Shown: positions 33,086 to 40,597 of the stretch, one piece after another
Layout of the letters: each line of letters begins with the position of its first letter
Numbering within the stretch: position 1 is the first letter of the stretch
DNA from: Streptomyces sp. NBC_01304
GTDB taxonomy: Bacteria > Actinomycetota > Actinomycetes > Streptomycetales > Streptomycetaceae
Direction of reading: 5' to 3'
Length of the DNA stretch: 64,000 bases
Assembly: GCF_035975855.1 (NCBI RefSeq)
Contig: NZ_CP109055.1
Coordinates: 4,092,001-4,156,000, forward strand
Made by a program: the position numbers and the translations under genes
The notes under the pieces: generated by a model
Told to the model about the DNA's origin: nothing
The model's input: only the letters and a program-made list of their open reading frames with translations
The model's database searches: none

Positions 33086-34707
33086 AGGACGGCGTGAACG
33101 GCGTCGCACTCGCCGTCTTCATCTTCTTCTTCCTGGCCGTCACGGTCATGGGCTTCCTCGCCTCGCGCTGGCGCAAGGCCGAGACCGACAGCCTGGACGA
33201 ATGGGGCCTCGGCGGCCGCTCGTTCGGCACCTGGGTCACCTGGTTCCTGCTCGGCGGCGACCTGTATACGGCCTACACCTTCGTGGCCGTCCCCGCGGCG
33301 GTCTACGCGGCGGGCGCGGCGGGCTTCTTCGCCGTTCCGTACACGATCCTCGTCTACCCGCTGATCTTCACCTTCCTGCCGCGTCTGTGGTCGGTGTCGC
33401 ACAAGCACGGGTACGTCACCACGTCGGACTTCGTCCGTGGGCGCTTCGGCTCGAAGGGCCTGTCGCTGGCCGTCGCGGTCACGGGCATCCTCGCCACGAT
33501 GCCGTACATCGCGCTGCAGCTCGTCGGCATCCAGGCCGTCCTGGACGTGATGGGCGTCGGCGGCGGCGAGGGCACCCACTGGTTCATCAAGGACCTGCCG
33601 CTGCTCATCGCCTTCGGCGTACTGGCCGCGTACACCTACTCGTCCGGCCTGCGGGCCCCGGCGCTGATCGCGTTCGTCAAGGACACGCTGATCTACATCG
33701 TCATCGTGGTCGCGATCATCTACATCCCGATCAAGCTGGGCGGGTTCGACGCGATCTTCGGCGCGGCGCAGGACAAGTTCGCGACGCCGAACCCGGCCAC
33801 CGGCAAGCCCACCGGAGCGATTGCTCCGCCCGAGGCGGGTCAGTGGACGTACGCCACGCTGGCGCTCGGCTCGGCGCTCGCGCTGTTCATGTACCCGCAC
33901 TCGATCACCGCGACGCTGTCCTCGCGCAGCCGCGAGGTGATCCGCCGCAACACCACGATCCTGCCGCTGTACTCGCTGATGCTGGGCCTGCTCGCGCTGC
34001 TCGGCTTCATGGCGATCGCGGCCGGGGTCAAGGTCGCTAACGGGCAGCTGGCGATCCCGCAGCTCTTCGAGACTATGTTCCCGGACTGGTTCGCGGGTGT
34101 GGCCTTCGCGGCGATCGGCATCGGCGCGCTGGTGCCGGCGGCGATCATGTCCATCGCGGCGGCGAACCTCTTCACGCGCAACATCTACAAGGACTTCATC
34201 AAGCCGGACGCCACGCCCGCGCAGGAGACCAAGGTCTCCAAGCTGGTGTCGCTCCTGGTGAAGGTGGGCGCGCTGGTCTTCGTCCTGACCATGGACAAGA
34301 CGGTCGCGATCAACTTCCAGCTGCTCGGCGGCATCTGGATCCTGCAGACGTTCCCGGCCCTGGTCGGCGGCCTGTTCACGCGCTGGTTCCACCGCTGGGC
34401 GCTGCTCGCGGGCTGGGCGGTCGGCATGGTCTACGGCACGCTGGCCGCCTGGGGAGTCGCCTCGCCCACGCAGAAGCACTTCGGTGGCTCCTCGAAGGAG
34501 ATCCCCGGCATCGGCGAGATCGGCTACATCGGTCTGACGGCCTTCGTGCTCAACGTCGTCGTCACGGTGGTCCTGACCTTCGTCCTCAAGGCGGTCAAGG
34601 CCCCGGACGGAATCGACGAGACCTCGCCGTCGGACTACACGGCGGACGCGGGCGACCCGGGCGTCAAGACGGAGCTGCCGAAGGCGACGGCGGGCGCCGG
34701 GCACTGA
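33082..34707 (+). CDS. mctP: Monocarboxylate uptake permease MctP (sodium:solute symporter family)
   Basis: A 541-residue SSS-family symporter with about 13 hydrophobic helices: SLDEWGLGGRSFGTWVTWFL at the start, GFFAVPYTILVYPLIFTFLP, and the helix-9-region AAIGIGALVPAAIMSIAAAN. MctP relatives import pyruvate, lactate, propionate or other monocarboxylates. It lies downstream of cstA-ybdD, so this stretch gives two independent pyruvate/monocarboxylate uptake routes. A strong terminator follows. Confidence 0.92.
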   Translation: MKDGVNGVALAVFIFFFLAVTVMGFLASRWRKAETDSLDEWGLGGRSFGTWVTWFLLGGDLYTAYTFVAVPAAVYAAGAAGFFAVPYTILVYPLIFTFLPRLWSVSHKHGYVTTSDFVRGRFGSKGLSLAVAVTGILATMPYIALQLVGIQAVLDVMGVGGGEGTHWFIKDLPLLIAFGVLAAYTYSSGLRAPALIAFVKDTLIYIVIVVAIIYIPIKLGGFDAIFGAAQDKFATPNPATGKPTGAIAPPEAGQWTYATLALGSALALFMYPHSITATLSSRSREVIRRNTTILPLYSLMLGLLALLGFMAIAAGVKVANGQLAIPQLFETMFPDWFAGVAFAAIGIGALVPAAIMSIAAANLFTRNIYKDFIKPDATPAQETKVSKLVSLLVKVGALVFVLTMDKTVAINFQLLGGIWILQTFPALVGGLFTRWFHRWALLAGWAVGMVYGTLAAWGVASPTQKHFGGSSKEIPGIGEIGYIGLTAFVLNVVVTVVLTFVLKAVKAPDGIDETSPSDYTADAGDPGVKTELPKATAGAGH

Positions 34708-34740
34708 CATCGGGCACTGAGCTCGGGGGCTCAACCCCCT

Positions 34741-34784
34741 TACGGCAACGGGCCGTCGGAGAAATCCGACGGCCCGTTGCCGTA
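34741..34784. terminator. Perfect 20-bp hairpin terminator with GAAA loop
   Basis: TACGGCAACGGGCCGTCGGA (34741-34760), loop GAAA, and its exact complement at 34765-34784. It ends the mctP transcript. Confidence 0.9.
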
Positions 34785-34816
34785 CCTGCCGTACCTGCCG
34801 TACCTGCCGTACCTGG
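34781..34816. repeat. Four tandem 9-base units
   Basis: CGTACCTGC is repeated four times directly after the terminator hairpin; the first unit is part of the hairpin arm. Confidence 0.85.
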
Positions 34817-34853
34817 CCGAACGGTTGTCGTACCCGTCCGGCACACTGCCGGG

Positions 34854-35348
34854 ATGGACTACGTGATCAGACAGGCCGACCCCGAGGAGTTCCCGGCACT
34901 CGGCGACCTCACCGTGCAGGCCTACCTCGACGACTGCCTCTTCCCCGGCCCCGACTACCCGTACGTGATGGTGCTGCGCGATGTGGCGGCCCGCGCCGAG
35001 GGCGCCGAGACCCTGGTCGCCGTGGACGAAGCGGGCAGCCTCCTCGGCGGCGTGGCCTTCGCCCTCGCCGGGAGCGTGCAGGCGCAGGTCTCCGAGCCGG
35101 GCGAGGCCGAGTTCCGCGCCCTCGCGGTGGCGAAGGCGGGGCGCGGCCGGGGCGTGGGGGCGGCGCTGGTGGAGGCCTGCGTGCAGCGGGCGCGGGACGC
35201 CGGGTGCTCGGGGGTCAGACTGTCCACGGCACCCGACATGCGAGCCGCCCACCGGCTCTACGCACGGCTCGGTTTCGTACGGACGCCGGAGCGGGACTGG
35301 TCGCCCGTCTCCGACGTCACGCTGCTCACCTATCTGTTGAGCCTGTAG
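34854..35348 (+). CDS. GNAT family N-acetyltransferase
   Basis: A 164-residue GNAT protein: VIRQADPEEFPALGDLTVQA, the acetyl-CoA loop ALAVAKAGRGRGVGAALVEA, and RAAHRLYARLGFVRTPERDW. Substrate unknown; the acidic YLDDCLFPGPDYPYV loop is part of a pocket found in aminoglycoside-like or small-molecule acetyltransferases, which is weak evidence. Its 3' end faces nrdB with 26 bases between. Confidence 0.85.
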   Translation: MDYVIRQADPEEFPALGDLTVQAYLDDCLFPGPDYPYVMVLRDVAARAEGAETLVAVDEAGSLLGGVAFALAGSVQAQVSEPGEAEFRALAVAKAGRGRGVGAALVEACVQRARDAGCSGVRLSTAPDMRAAHRLYARLGFVRTPERDWSPVSDVTLLTYLLSL

Positions 35349-35374
35349 CAGCTGCCTGCTGAGCCCGGGTCCCC

Positions 35375-36382
35375 TCAGAACTCGTCGTCGAACGACACCG
35401 AGCCCTCCACCGCCACCTGGTACGCCGACACCCTGCGCTCGAAGAAGTTGGTCAGCTCCTGGACGCCCTGGAGCTCCATGAAGGAGAAGGGGTTCTCCGA
35501 GCCGTACACCGGAGCGAAGCCGAGCCGCTGCAGGCGCTGGTCGGCGACGCACTGCAGGTACTCGCGCATGGACTCGGTGTTCATGCCGGGCAGGCCCTCG
35601 CCGCACAGGTCGCGCCCGAACTGCAGCTCCGCCTCGACGGCTTCCTTCAGCATGTCGACGACCTGCTGCTGGAGCTCGTCGTCGAAGAGCTCGGGCTCCT
35701 CCTTGCGGACGGTGTCCACGACCTCGAAGGCGAAGTTCATGTGCATGGTTTCGTCCCGGAAGACCCAGTTCGTCCCCGTGGCGAGCCCGTGCAGCAACCC
35801 CCGCGACCGGAACCAGTACACATAGGCGAACGCCCCGTAGAAGAACAGCCCCTCGATGCACGCCGCGAAGCAGATCAGGTTCAGCAGGAAGCGGCGGCGG
35901 TCGGCCTTCGACTCCAGGCGGTCGATCGACTCGACCGAGTCCATCCACTTGAAGCAGAAGTCGGCCTTCTCCTTGATCGAGGGGATGTTCTCGACGGCGG
36001 CGAAGGCGGCGTTGCGGTCCTCCGGGTCGGGGAGGTAGGTGTCGAGCAGCGTCAGATAGAACTGGACGTGCACAGCCTCCTCGAACAGCTGGCGCGAGAG
36101 ATACAGCCGCGCCTCAGGGGAGTTGATGTGCTTGTAGAGCGTGAGGACGAGGTTGTTCGCGACGATCGAGTCGCCGGTCGCGAAGAACGCGACCAGGCGG
36201 CCGATCATGTGCTGCTCCCCCGGCGAGAGCTTGGCGAGGTCGGTGACGTCCGAGTGGAGGTCGACCTCCTCGACGGTCCAGGTGTTCTTGATCGCGTCCC
36301 GGTAGCGCTCGTAGAAGTCGGGGTAGCGCATGGGGCGCAGGGTGAGTTCGAAGCCCGGGTCGAGCAGGTTCTTGTTACTCAT
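35375..36382 (-). CDS. nrdB: Class Ia ribonucleoside-diphosphate reductase, beta subunit NrdB
   Basis: A 335-residue ferritin-like R2 subunit. Iron ligands are in LFEEAVHVQFYLTL (Glu, His, with the radical Tyr four residues after the His) and FRDETMHMNF. The C-terminal VEGSVSFDDEF tail docks on NrdA. It generates the tyrosyl radical for NDP reduction. ATG 36382 lies two bases after the nrdA stop, so the genes form an operon under the upstream riboswitch. No nrdS-like gene follows. Confidence 0.93.
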   Translation of the reverse strand: MSNKNLLDPGFELTLRPMRYPDFYERYRDAIKNTWTVEEVDLHSDVTDLAKLSPGEQHMIGRLVAFFATGDSIVANNLVLTLYKHINSPEARLYLSRQLFEEAVHVQFYLTLLDTYLPDPEDRNAAFAAVENIPSIKEKADFCFKWMDSVESIDRLESKADRRRFLLNLICFAACIEGLFFYGAFAYVYWFRSRGLLHGLATGTNWVFRDETMHMNFAFEVVDTVRKEEPELFDDELQQQVVDMLKEAVEAELQFGRDLCGEGLPGMNTESMREYLQCVADQRLQRLGFAPVYGSENPFSFMELQGVQELTNFFERRVSAYQVAVEGSVSFDDEF

Positions 36383-36384
36383 GA

Positions 36385-38793
36385 TTACTGGCATGCCTCG
36401 CAGGACTCGGGGTTTTCGAGGGAGCAGGCGATCGCCTCGGGATCGGGCGTGTTCGCCTGTACGGGGATGGGGTTGGCCGACGCCCCGGACTGGGCCCCGG
36501 ACGCCGCACGCGCGATGCGCGTGGCCGGCCGTGAACGCAGGTAGTACGTGGTCTTCAGGCCCTGCTTCCAGGCGTACGCGTACATCGAGCTGAGCTTGCC
36601 GATGGTGGGCGTCTCCAGGAACAGGTTCAGCGACTGCGACTGGTCGAGGAACGGCGTGCGCTCCGCCGCCATGTCGATCAGCGCCCGCTGCGGGATCTCC
36701 CACGCCGTGCGGTACAGCTCGCGCACCTCGGCGGGGATCCAACCGAAGCCCTGCACCGACCCGTTGGCCTCGCGCAGCGCCTCCCGGCTCTGCGCGTCCC
36801 AGACGCCGAGCCGCTTGAGCTCGTCCACCAGGTAGGCGTTGACCTGCAGGAACTCCCCGCTCAGCGTCTCGCGCTTGAAGAGGTTGGAGACCTGGGGCTC
36901 GATGCACTCGTAGACGCCGGCGATCGAGGCGATGGTGGCGGTCGGTGCGATGGCGAGCAGGAGCGAGTTGCGCATGCCGGTCACCGCGATGCGTTCCCGC
37001 AGGGCGGCCCAGCGCTCGGGCCAGTGCAGGTCCACGTCGTAGTGGTCGGGGTGCAGGACGCCGCGCGCGGTGCGGGTCTTCTCCCAGGCCGGGAGCGGGC
37101 CGCTGCGCTCGGCGAGGTCCGTGGAGGCCTCGTACGCGGCGAGCATGATGCGCTCGGCGATCAGGGTGGAGAGGGAGCGTGCCTCGGGCGAGTCGAAGGG
37201 CAGGCGGAGCTTGAAGAAGACGTCCTGCAGGCCCATCGCGCCGAGGCCGACCGGGCGCCAGCGCGCGTTGGAGCGGCCGGCCTGCTCGGTCGGGTAGAAG
37301 TTGATGTCGACGACCCGGTCGAGGAAGGTCACGGCGGTGCGTACCGTCGCGTCGAGCCGCTCCCAGTCGATGCCTTCGGGAGCCGAACCGTCCACGAACG
37401 CGCCGAGGTTGACGGAGCCCAGGTTGCAGACGGCCGTCTCCCCGTCGTCCGTCACCTCCAGGATCTCCGTGCAGAGGTTGGAGGAGTGGACCGTGTGGCC
37501 CGGCTCCGCCGTCTGGTTGGCCGTACGGTTCGAGGCGTCCTTGAAGGTCATCCAGCCGTTGCCGGTCTGCGCGAGGGTGCGCATCATGCGGCCGTACAAG
37601 TCCCGTGCGGGGATGGCCTTCTGGGCCAGTCCGGCCGCCTCGGCCTTCTTGTACGCGGCGTCGAACTCGTCGCCCCACAGGTCGACGAGGTCCGGCACGT
37701 CGGCCGGCGAGAACAGCGACCAGTCCTGGTCGGCGGCGACCCGGCGCATGAACTCGTCCGGGATCCAGTGCGCGAGGTTGAGGTTGTGCGTGCGCCGGGC
37801 GTCCTCGCCGGTGTTGTCGCGCAGCTCCAGGAATTCCTCGATGTCGGAGTGCCAGGTCTCCAGGTAGACCGCGGCCGCGCCCTTGCGCCGGCCGCCCTGG
37901 TTCACGGCGGCGACCGAGGCGTCGAGGGTCTTGAGGAACGGGACGATGCCGTTGGAGTGCCCGTTGGTGCCGCGGATCAGCGAACCCCGGGAGCGGATGC
38001 GGGAGTACGAGAGTCCGATGCCGCCCGCGTGCTTGGAGAGCCGCGCCACCTGGTGGTAGCGGTCGTAGATCGAGTCGAGCTCGTCCAGCGGGGAGTCGAG
38101 GAGGTAGCAGGACGACATCTGCGGGTGGCGCGTGCCGGAGTTGAAGAGCGTCGGCGAAGACGGCAGGTAGTCGAGGCGGCTCATCAGGCCGTACAGCGCG
38201 GCGACCTGGTCGACGGCGCGGTCCGACTCGTCCTCGGCGAGGCCGGAGGCGACGCGCAGCATGAAGTGCTGCGGCGTCTCGATGACCTTGCGGGTGATCG
38301 GGTGCCGCAGGAGGTAGCGCGAGTGCAGGGTGCGCAGGCCGAAGTAGCCGAAGCGGTCGTCGGCACCTTCGTCCAACGAGGCGGCGATGAGCGCGTCGAG
38401 CCGGGCGGTGTGGACCCAGACGAATTCGGCGGTGCGGTCCGCGATCAGGCCCTCGCGGTGGCCGAGCGAGACCGACTCGGTGAAGGTGCGCACGCCCTGG
38501 GACGCGGCTTCCTCGGCGATGGTGATCGTCAGGAGCCGGGCGGCGAGGCGGGCGTAGGCCGGGTCCTCGGAGATGAGGCCGGCGGCGGCCTCGGTGGCGA
38601 GCTCGCGCAGTTCGGCCTCGTCCGATGCGGCGTTGCGGCCGCGGAGGGCGCTGGCGGCCACCTTGCCGGGGTCCGTGTCGGGGAGGTCGGCGGTGAGGCT
38701 GGTCAGGGTCCGCAGCAGCGCGGTACCGGGGCCGTCTTCCGCTCGGGCCTGTTCGGCCTGCAATGAGACAGGGTCGACTGGCGCGATGGTCAC
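36385..38793 (-). CDS. nrdA: Class Ia ribonucleoside-diphosphate reductase, alpha subunit NrdA
   Basis: An 802-residue catalytic subunit. Active-site elements: FNSGTRHPQMSSCYLLDSP (first Cys), HSSNLCTEI (radical Cys with Asn and Glu), and the C-terminal CSLENPESCEACQ redox tail. There is no obvious N-terminal ATP-cone. It reduces ribonucleoside diphosphates to deoxy forms. GTG 38793 is chosen; GAGGGA lies nine bases upstream and an earlier in-frame GTG at 38802 is too close to it. The 5' leader is a cobalamin riboswitch, and NrdR boxes lie before that. Confidence 0.93.
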   Translation of the reverse strand: MTIAPVDPVSLQAEQARAEDGPGTALLRTLTSLTADLPDTDPGKVAASALRGRNAASDEAELRELATEAAAGLISEDPAYARLAARLLTITIAEEAASQGVRTFTESVSLGHREGLIADRTAEFVWVHTARLDALIAASLDEGADDRFGYFGLRTLHSRYLLRHPITRKVIETPQHFMLRVASGLAEDESDRAVDQVAALYGLMSRLDYLPSSPTLFNSGTRHPQMSSCYLLDSPLDELDSIYDRYHQVARLSKHAGGIGLSYSRIRSRGSLIRGTNGHSNGIVPFLKTLDASVAAVNQGGRRKGAAAVYLETWHSDIEEFLELRDNTGEDARRTHNLNLAHWIPDEFMRRVAADQDWSLFSPADVPDLVDLWGDEFDAAYKKAEAAGLAQKAIPARDLYGRMMRTLAQTGNGWMTFKDASNRTANQTAEPGHTVHSSNLCTEILEVTDDGETAVCNLGSVNLGAFVDGSAPEGIDWERLDATVRTAVTFLDRVVDINFYPTEQAGRSNARWRPVGLGAMGLQDVFFKLRLPFDSPEARSLSTLIAERIMLAAYEASTDLAERSGPLPAWEKTRTARGVLHPDHYDVDLHWPERWAALRERIAVTGMRNSLLLAIAPTATIASIAGVYECIEPQVSNLFKRETLSGEFLQVNAYLVDELKRLGVWDAQSREALREANGSVQGFGWIPAEVRELYRTAWEIPQRALIDMAAERTPFLDQSQSLNLFLETPTIGKLSSMYAYAWKQGLKTTYYLRSRPATRIARAASGAQSGASANPIPVQANTPDPEAIACSLENPESCEACQ

Positions 38794-38934
38794 GTGGAGC
38801 ACTCCCTCGCTCGGCTCGGGGCCATCGCGGGGAGGAGGGGCACACGGGCGGTACGTACTGCCTCGGGCAGCGCACGGCGTCGCGTCCACCGGCCCATTCC
38901 GCGAGGCCCGGACGTCATCGGCACCCGGACCGGT

Positions 38935-39088
38935 CGGTACGGGTGCGCTGCCGGCAGGTGCTCGGACTGGGGAGTGCGGAGCTGCGGGGCCCGGGGGTGC
39001 ACGACCCTCGGGGTTCACAGATACGCACATGTACACCGTTGCGGGACAGTTCCGGATTCGCACCGGATTCCCCTGCGGCGACAGCGAG
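38935..39088 (-). promoter_or_regulatory. Cobalamin (AdoCbl) riboswitch upstream of nrdA
   Basis: On the minus strand the leader contains GGTGCGAATCCGGAACTGTC then CCGCAACGGTG (39034-39052 and just 5'), the conserved core start, and AGTCCGAGCACCTGCCGGCA (38949-38968), the B12-box-type end. Spacing and order fit the class. In Streptomyces this element shuts off the B12-independent class Ia enzyme when coenzyme B12 is available for the class II enzyme. The 140 bases to the nrdA start should hold the expression platform; boundaries are approximate. Confidence 0.85.
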
Positions 39089-39092
39089 CACG

Positions 39093-39108
39093 AGCATACA
39101 TCTTGTGG
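39093..39108. promoter_or_regulatory. NrdR box, proximal
   Basis: AGCATACATCTTGTGG, related to the NrdR consensus (ACAC-ATAT-GTGT type). It lies at the 5' edge of the riboswitch, in promoter position for nrdA. Confidence 0.65.
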
Positions 39109-39124
39109 CGGGGAGTTGAGGGCA

Positions 39125-39140
39125 CACCCACATCTAGTGT
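39125..39140. promoter_or_regulatory. NrdR box, distal
   Basis: CACCCACATCTAGTGT, sharing the ACATCT-GTG core with the proximal box. The centres are 32 bases apart, about three helical turns, the usual spacing of paired NrdR boxes. Confidence 0.68.
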
Positions 39141-39182
39141 CGGGGGCGTGCCCTCCTCGATGACGGCCGGCCGCACGCGGCC

Positions 39183-39404
39183 TCAGGCGGCAAGGTGCTC
39201 CGCACGGCGGCCGGCGCTCCGCAGGGGCACGGAGACGGGAGCGACGGGCTCGTGCGAGACGGCCGCCCGGCCCTGCTCGGCGGCGCGCAGCTCGCGGTCG
39301 ATGCGGCGGTCGCGGGCGTGACCGACGAGGGAAGGGAGGGCCAGGAGGAGGAAGATCCCGGCGACGACGAGGAGTTCGGCTGCGGTGCTTGCGAATGTGT
39401 TCAT
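39183..39404 (-). CDS. Small single-pass membrane protein
   Basis: A 73-residue protein: one N-terminal hydrophobic helix (ELLVVAGIFLLLALPSLVG), then a basic stop-transfer HARDRRIDRELRAAE and a polar tail. Function unknown. It is divergent from the glxA-type regulator gene (93 bases between starts), which suggests a shared control region. The ribosome site is weak. Confidence 0.65.
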   Translation of the reverse strand: MNTFASTAAELLVVAGIFLLLALPSLVGHARDRRIDRELRAAEQGRAAVSHEPVAPVSVPLRSAGRRAEHLAA

Positions 39405-39497
39405 GGCTCTACTTTCCCGCTCGGAGCCCCGCGGGGGCAGTGGCAGGACTGCCATACAACCTCGACATCCTGCCAACTCTGCGGCAGACTGCGGAGC

Positions 39498-40463
39498 ATG
39501 CTGAAAAACGTGGTCGCAGTACTGCTCGACGGCGTGCATCCCTTCGAACTGGGCGTCGTCTGCGAGGTGTTCGGCCTCGACCGGAGCGATCAGGGGCTGC
39601 CCGTGTACGACTTCGCGGTGGCCTCCGCCGAGGGCCCGACCCTGAGCACCCACGCGGGGTTCACCATGACGGTCGCGCACGGCCTGGAGCGCCTGGAGGA
39701 GGCCGACCTCATCGCGGTCCCGGCCGGCGAGAACTTCGCGAAGCGGGCCTTCCCGGAGGAACTCCTCGACGCCCTGCGCCGGGCGGTCGACCGCGGGGCC
39801 CGCGTCCTCTCGGTCTGCAACGGCGTGTACGTCCTCGGCGCGGCCGGACTCCTGGACGGGCGGCGCTGCTCCTCGCACTGGCGGTACGCCAAGGAGCTGG
39901 CCATCGAGTACCCGCGGGCCCGGGTCGAGGCCGATGTGCTCTACGTCGAGGACGGCCCGGTCATCACGTCGGCCGGCACCGCGGCCGGCATCGACGCCTG
40001 TCTGCACATCGTCCGCCAGGAGCACGGCACTCAGGTGGCCAACGCCATCGCCCGGCGCATGGTCGTCCCCCCGCACCGCGACGGCGGGCAGGCGCAGTAC
40101 GTCGAGCGGCCGGTGCCGATCTCGTCGTGCGACACCGTCGGTGACGTCCTGGTCTGGATGGAGCGCCACCTCGACGAGGAGGTCACGGTCGAGGAGCTCG
40201 CGATCCGTGCCCACATGTCGCCGCGTACCTTCGCCCGCCGCTTCCAGCAGGAGACCGGGACGACCCCGTACCGCTGGGTCCTGCGCCAACGCGTGCTGCT
40301 CGCACAGCAGTTGCTCGAGTCGACGGACGAGACGATCGACGCGATCGCGGGCCGCGCGGGCTTCGGCACGGCGGCGGCGCTGCGCCATCAGTTCCTGCGG
40401 ACGCTGGGGACCACGCCGAATGCGTACCGGCGTACGTTCCAAGGGCCGACACGCGTCGCATGA
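39498..40463 (+). CDS. GlxA-family transcriptional regulator (DJ-1/PfpI domain plus AraC HTH)
   Basis: A 321-residue regulator. Residues 1-190 form a DJ-1/PfpI domain (VVAVLLDGVHPFELGVVCEV; elbow VLSVCNGVYVLGAAGLLDG with Cys). The C-terminal 100 residues carry two AraC helix-turn-helix units (VEELAIRAHMSPRTFARRFQ and IDAIAGRAGFGTAAALRHQF). It senses a small molecule or stress through the DJ-1 domain. The leader has CTGCCAACTCTGCGGCAG, an inverted repeat just before ATG 39498 that could be its operator. It lies upstream of, and divergent from, nrdAB. Confidence 0.9.
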   Translation: MLKNVVAVLLDGVHPFELGVVCEVFGLDRSDQGLPVYDFAVASAEGPTLSTHAGFTMTVAHGLERLEEADLIAVPAGENFAKRAFPEELLDALRRAVDRGARVLSVCNGVYVLGAAGLLDGRRCSSHWRYAKELAIEYPRARVEADVLYVEDGPVITSAGTAAGIDACLHIVRQEHGTQVANAIARRMVVPPHRDGGQAQYVERPVPISSCDTVGDVLVWMERHLDEEVTVEELAIRAHMSPRTFARRFQQETGTTPYRWVLRQRVLLAQQLLESTDETIDAIAGRAGFGTAAALRHQFLRTLGTTPNAYRRTFQGPTRVA

Positions 40464-40531
40464 CCGAACTGAGGCCGACACACACCGCATGACCGAACCG
40501 GGACCGACACGCGCAGCATAAGTGGATCAAG
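40444..40531 (+). repeat. 29-base tandem repeat, three copies
   Basis: Units start at 40444, 40473 and 40502 with GGCCGACAC, GGCCGACAC and GACCGACAC, each followed by CGCATGACCGAAC-like sequence (the third decayed). The first unit spans the end of the GlxA-type gene including its stop codon. Confidence 0.75.
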
Positions 40532-40597
40532 CAGACACCCGGACAACCGGAACCGGAGCCTCGCCCTCTTCCTCGCCGGATCGAGGAGGTGGGAAGC

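Noticed and set aside
35375..38875. A 1166-codon open frame continuing upstream from nrdB through nrdA
   Set aside because: It is the nrdB frame staying open across nrdA in another frame; the upstream part is Arg/Pro/Ala shadow sequence and nrdA coding is unmistakable.
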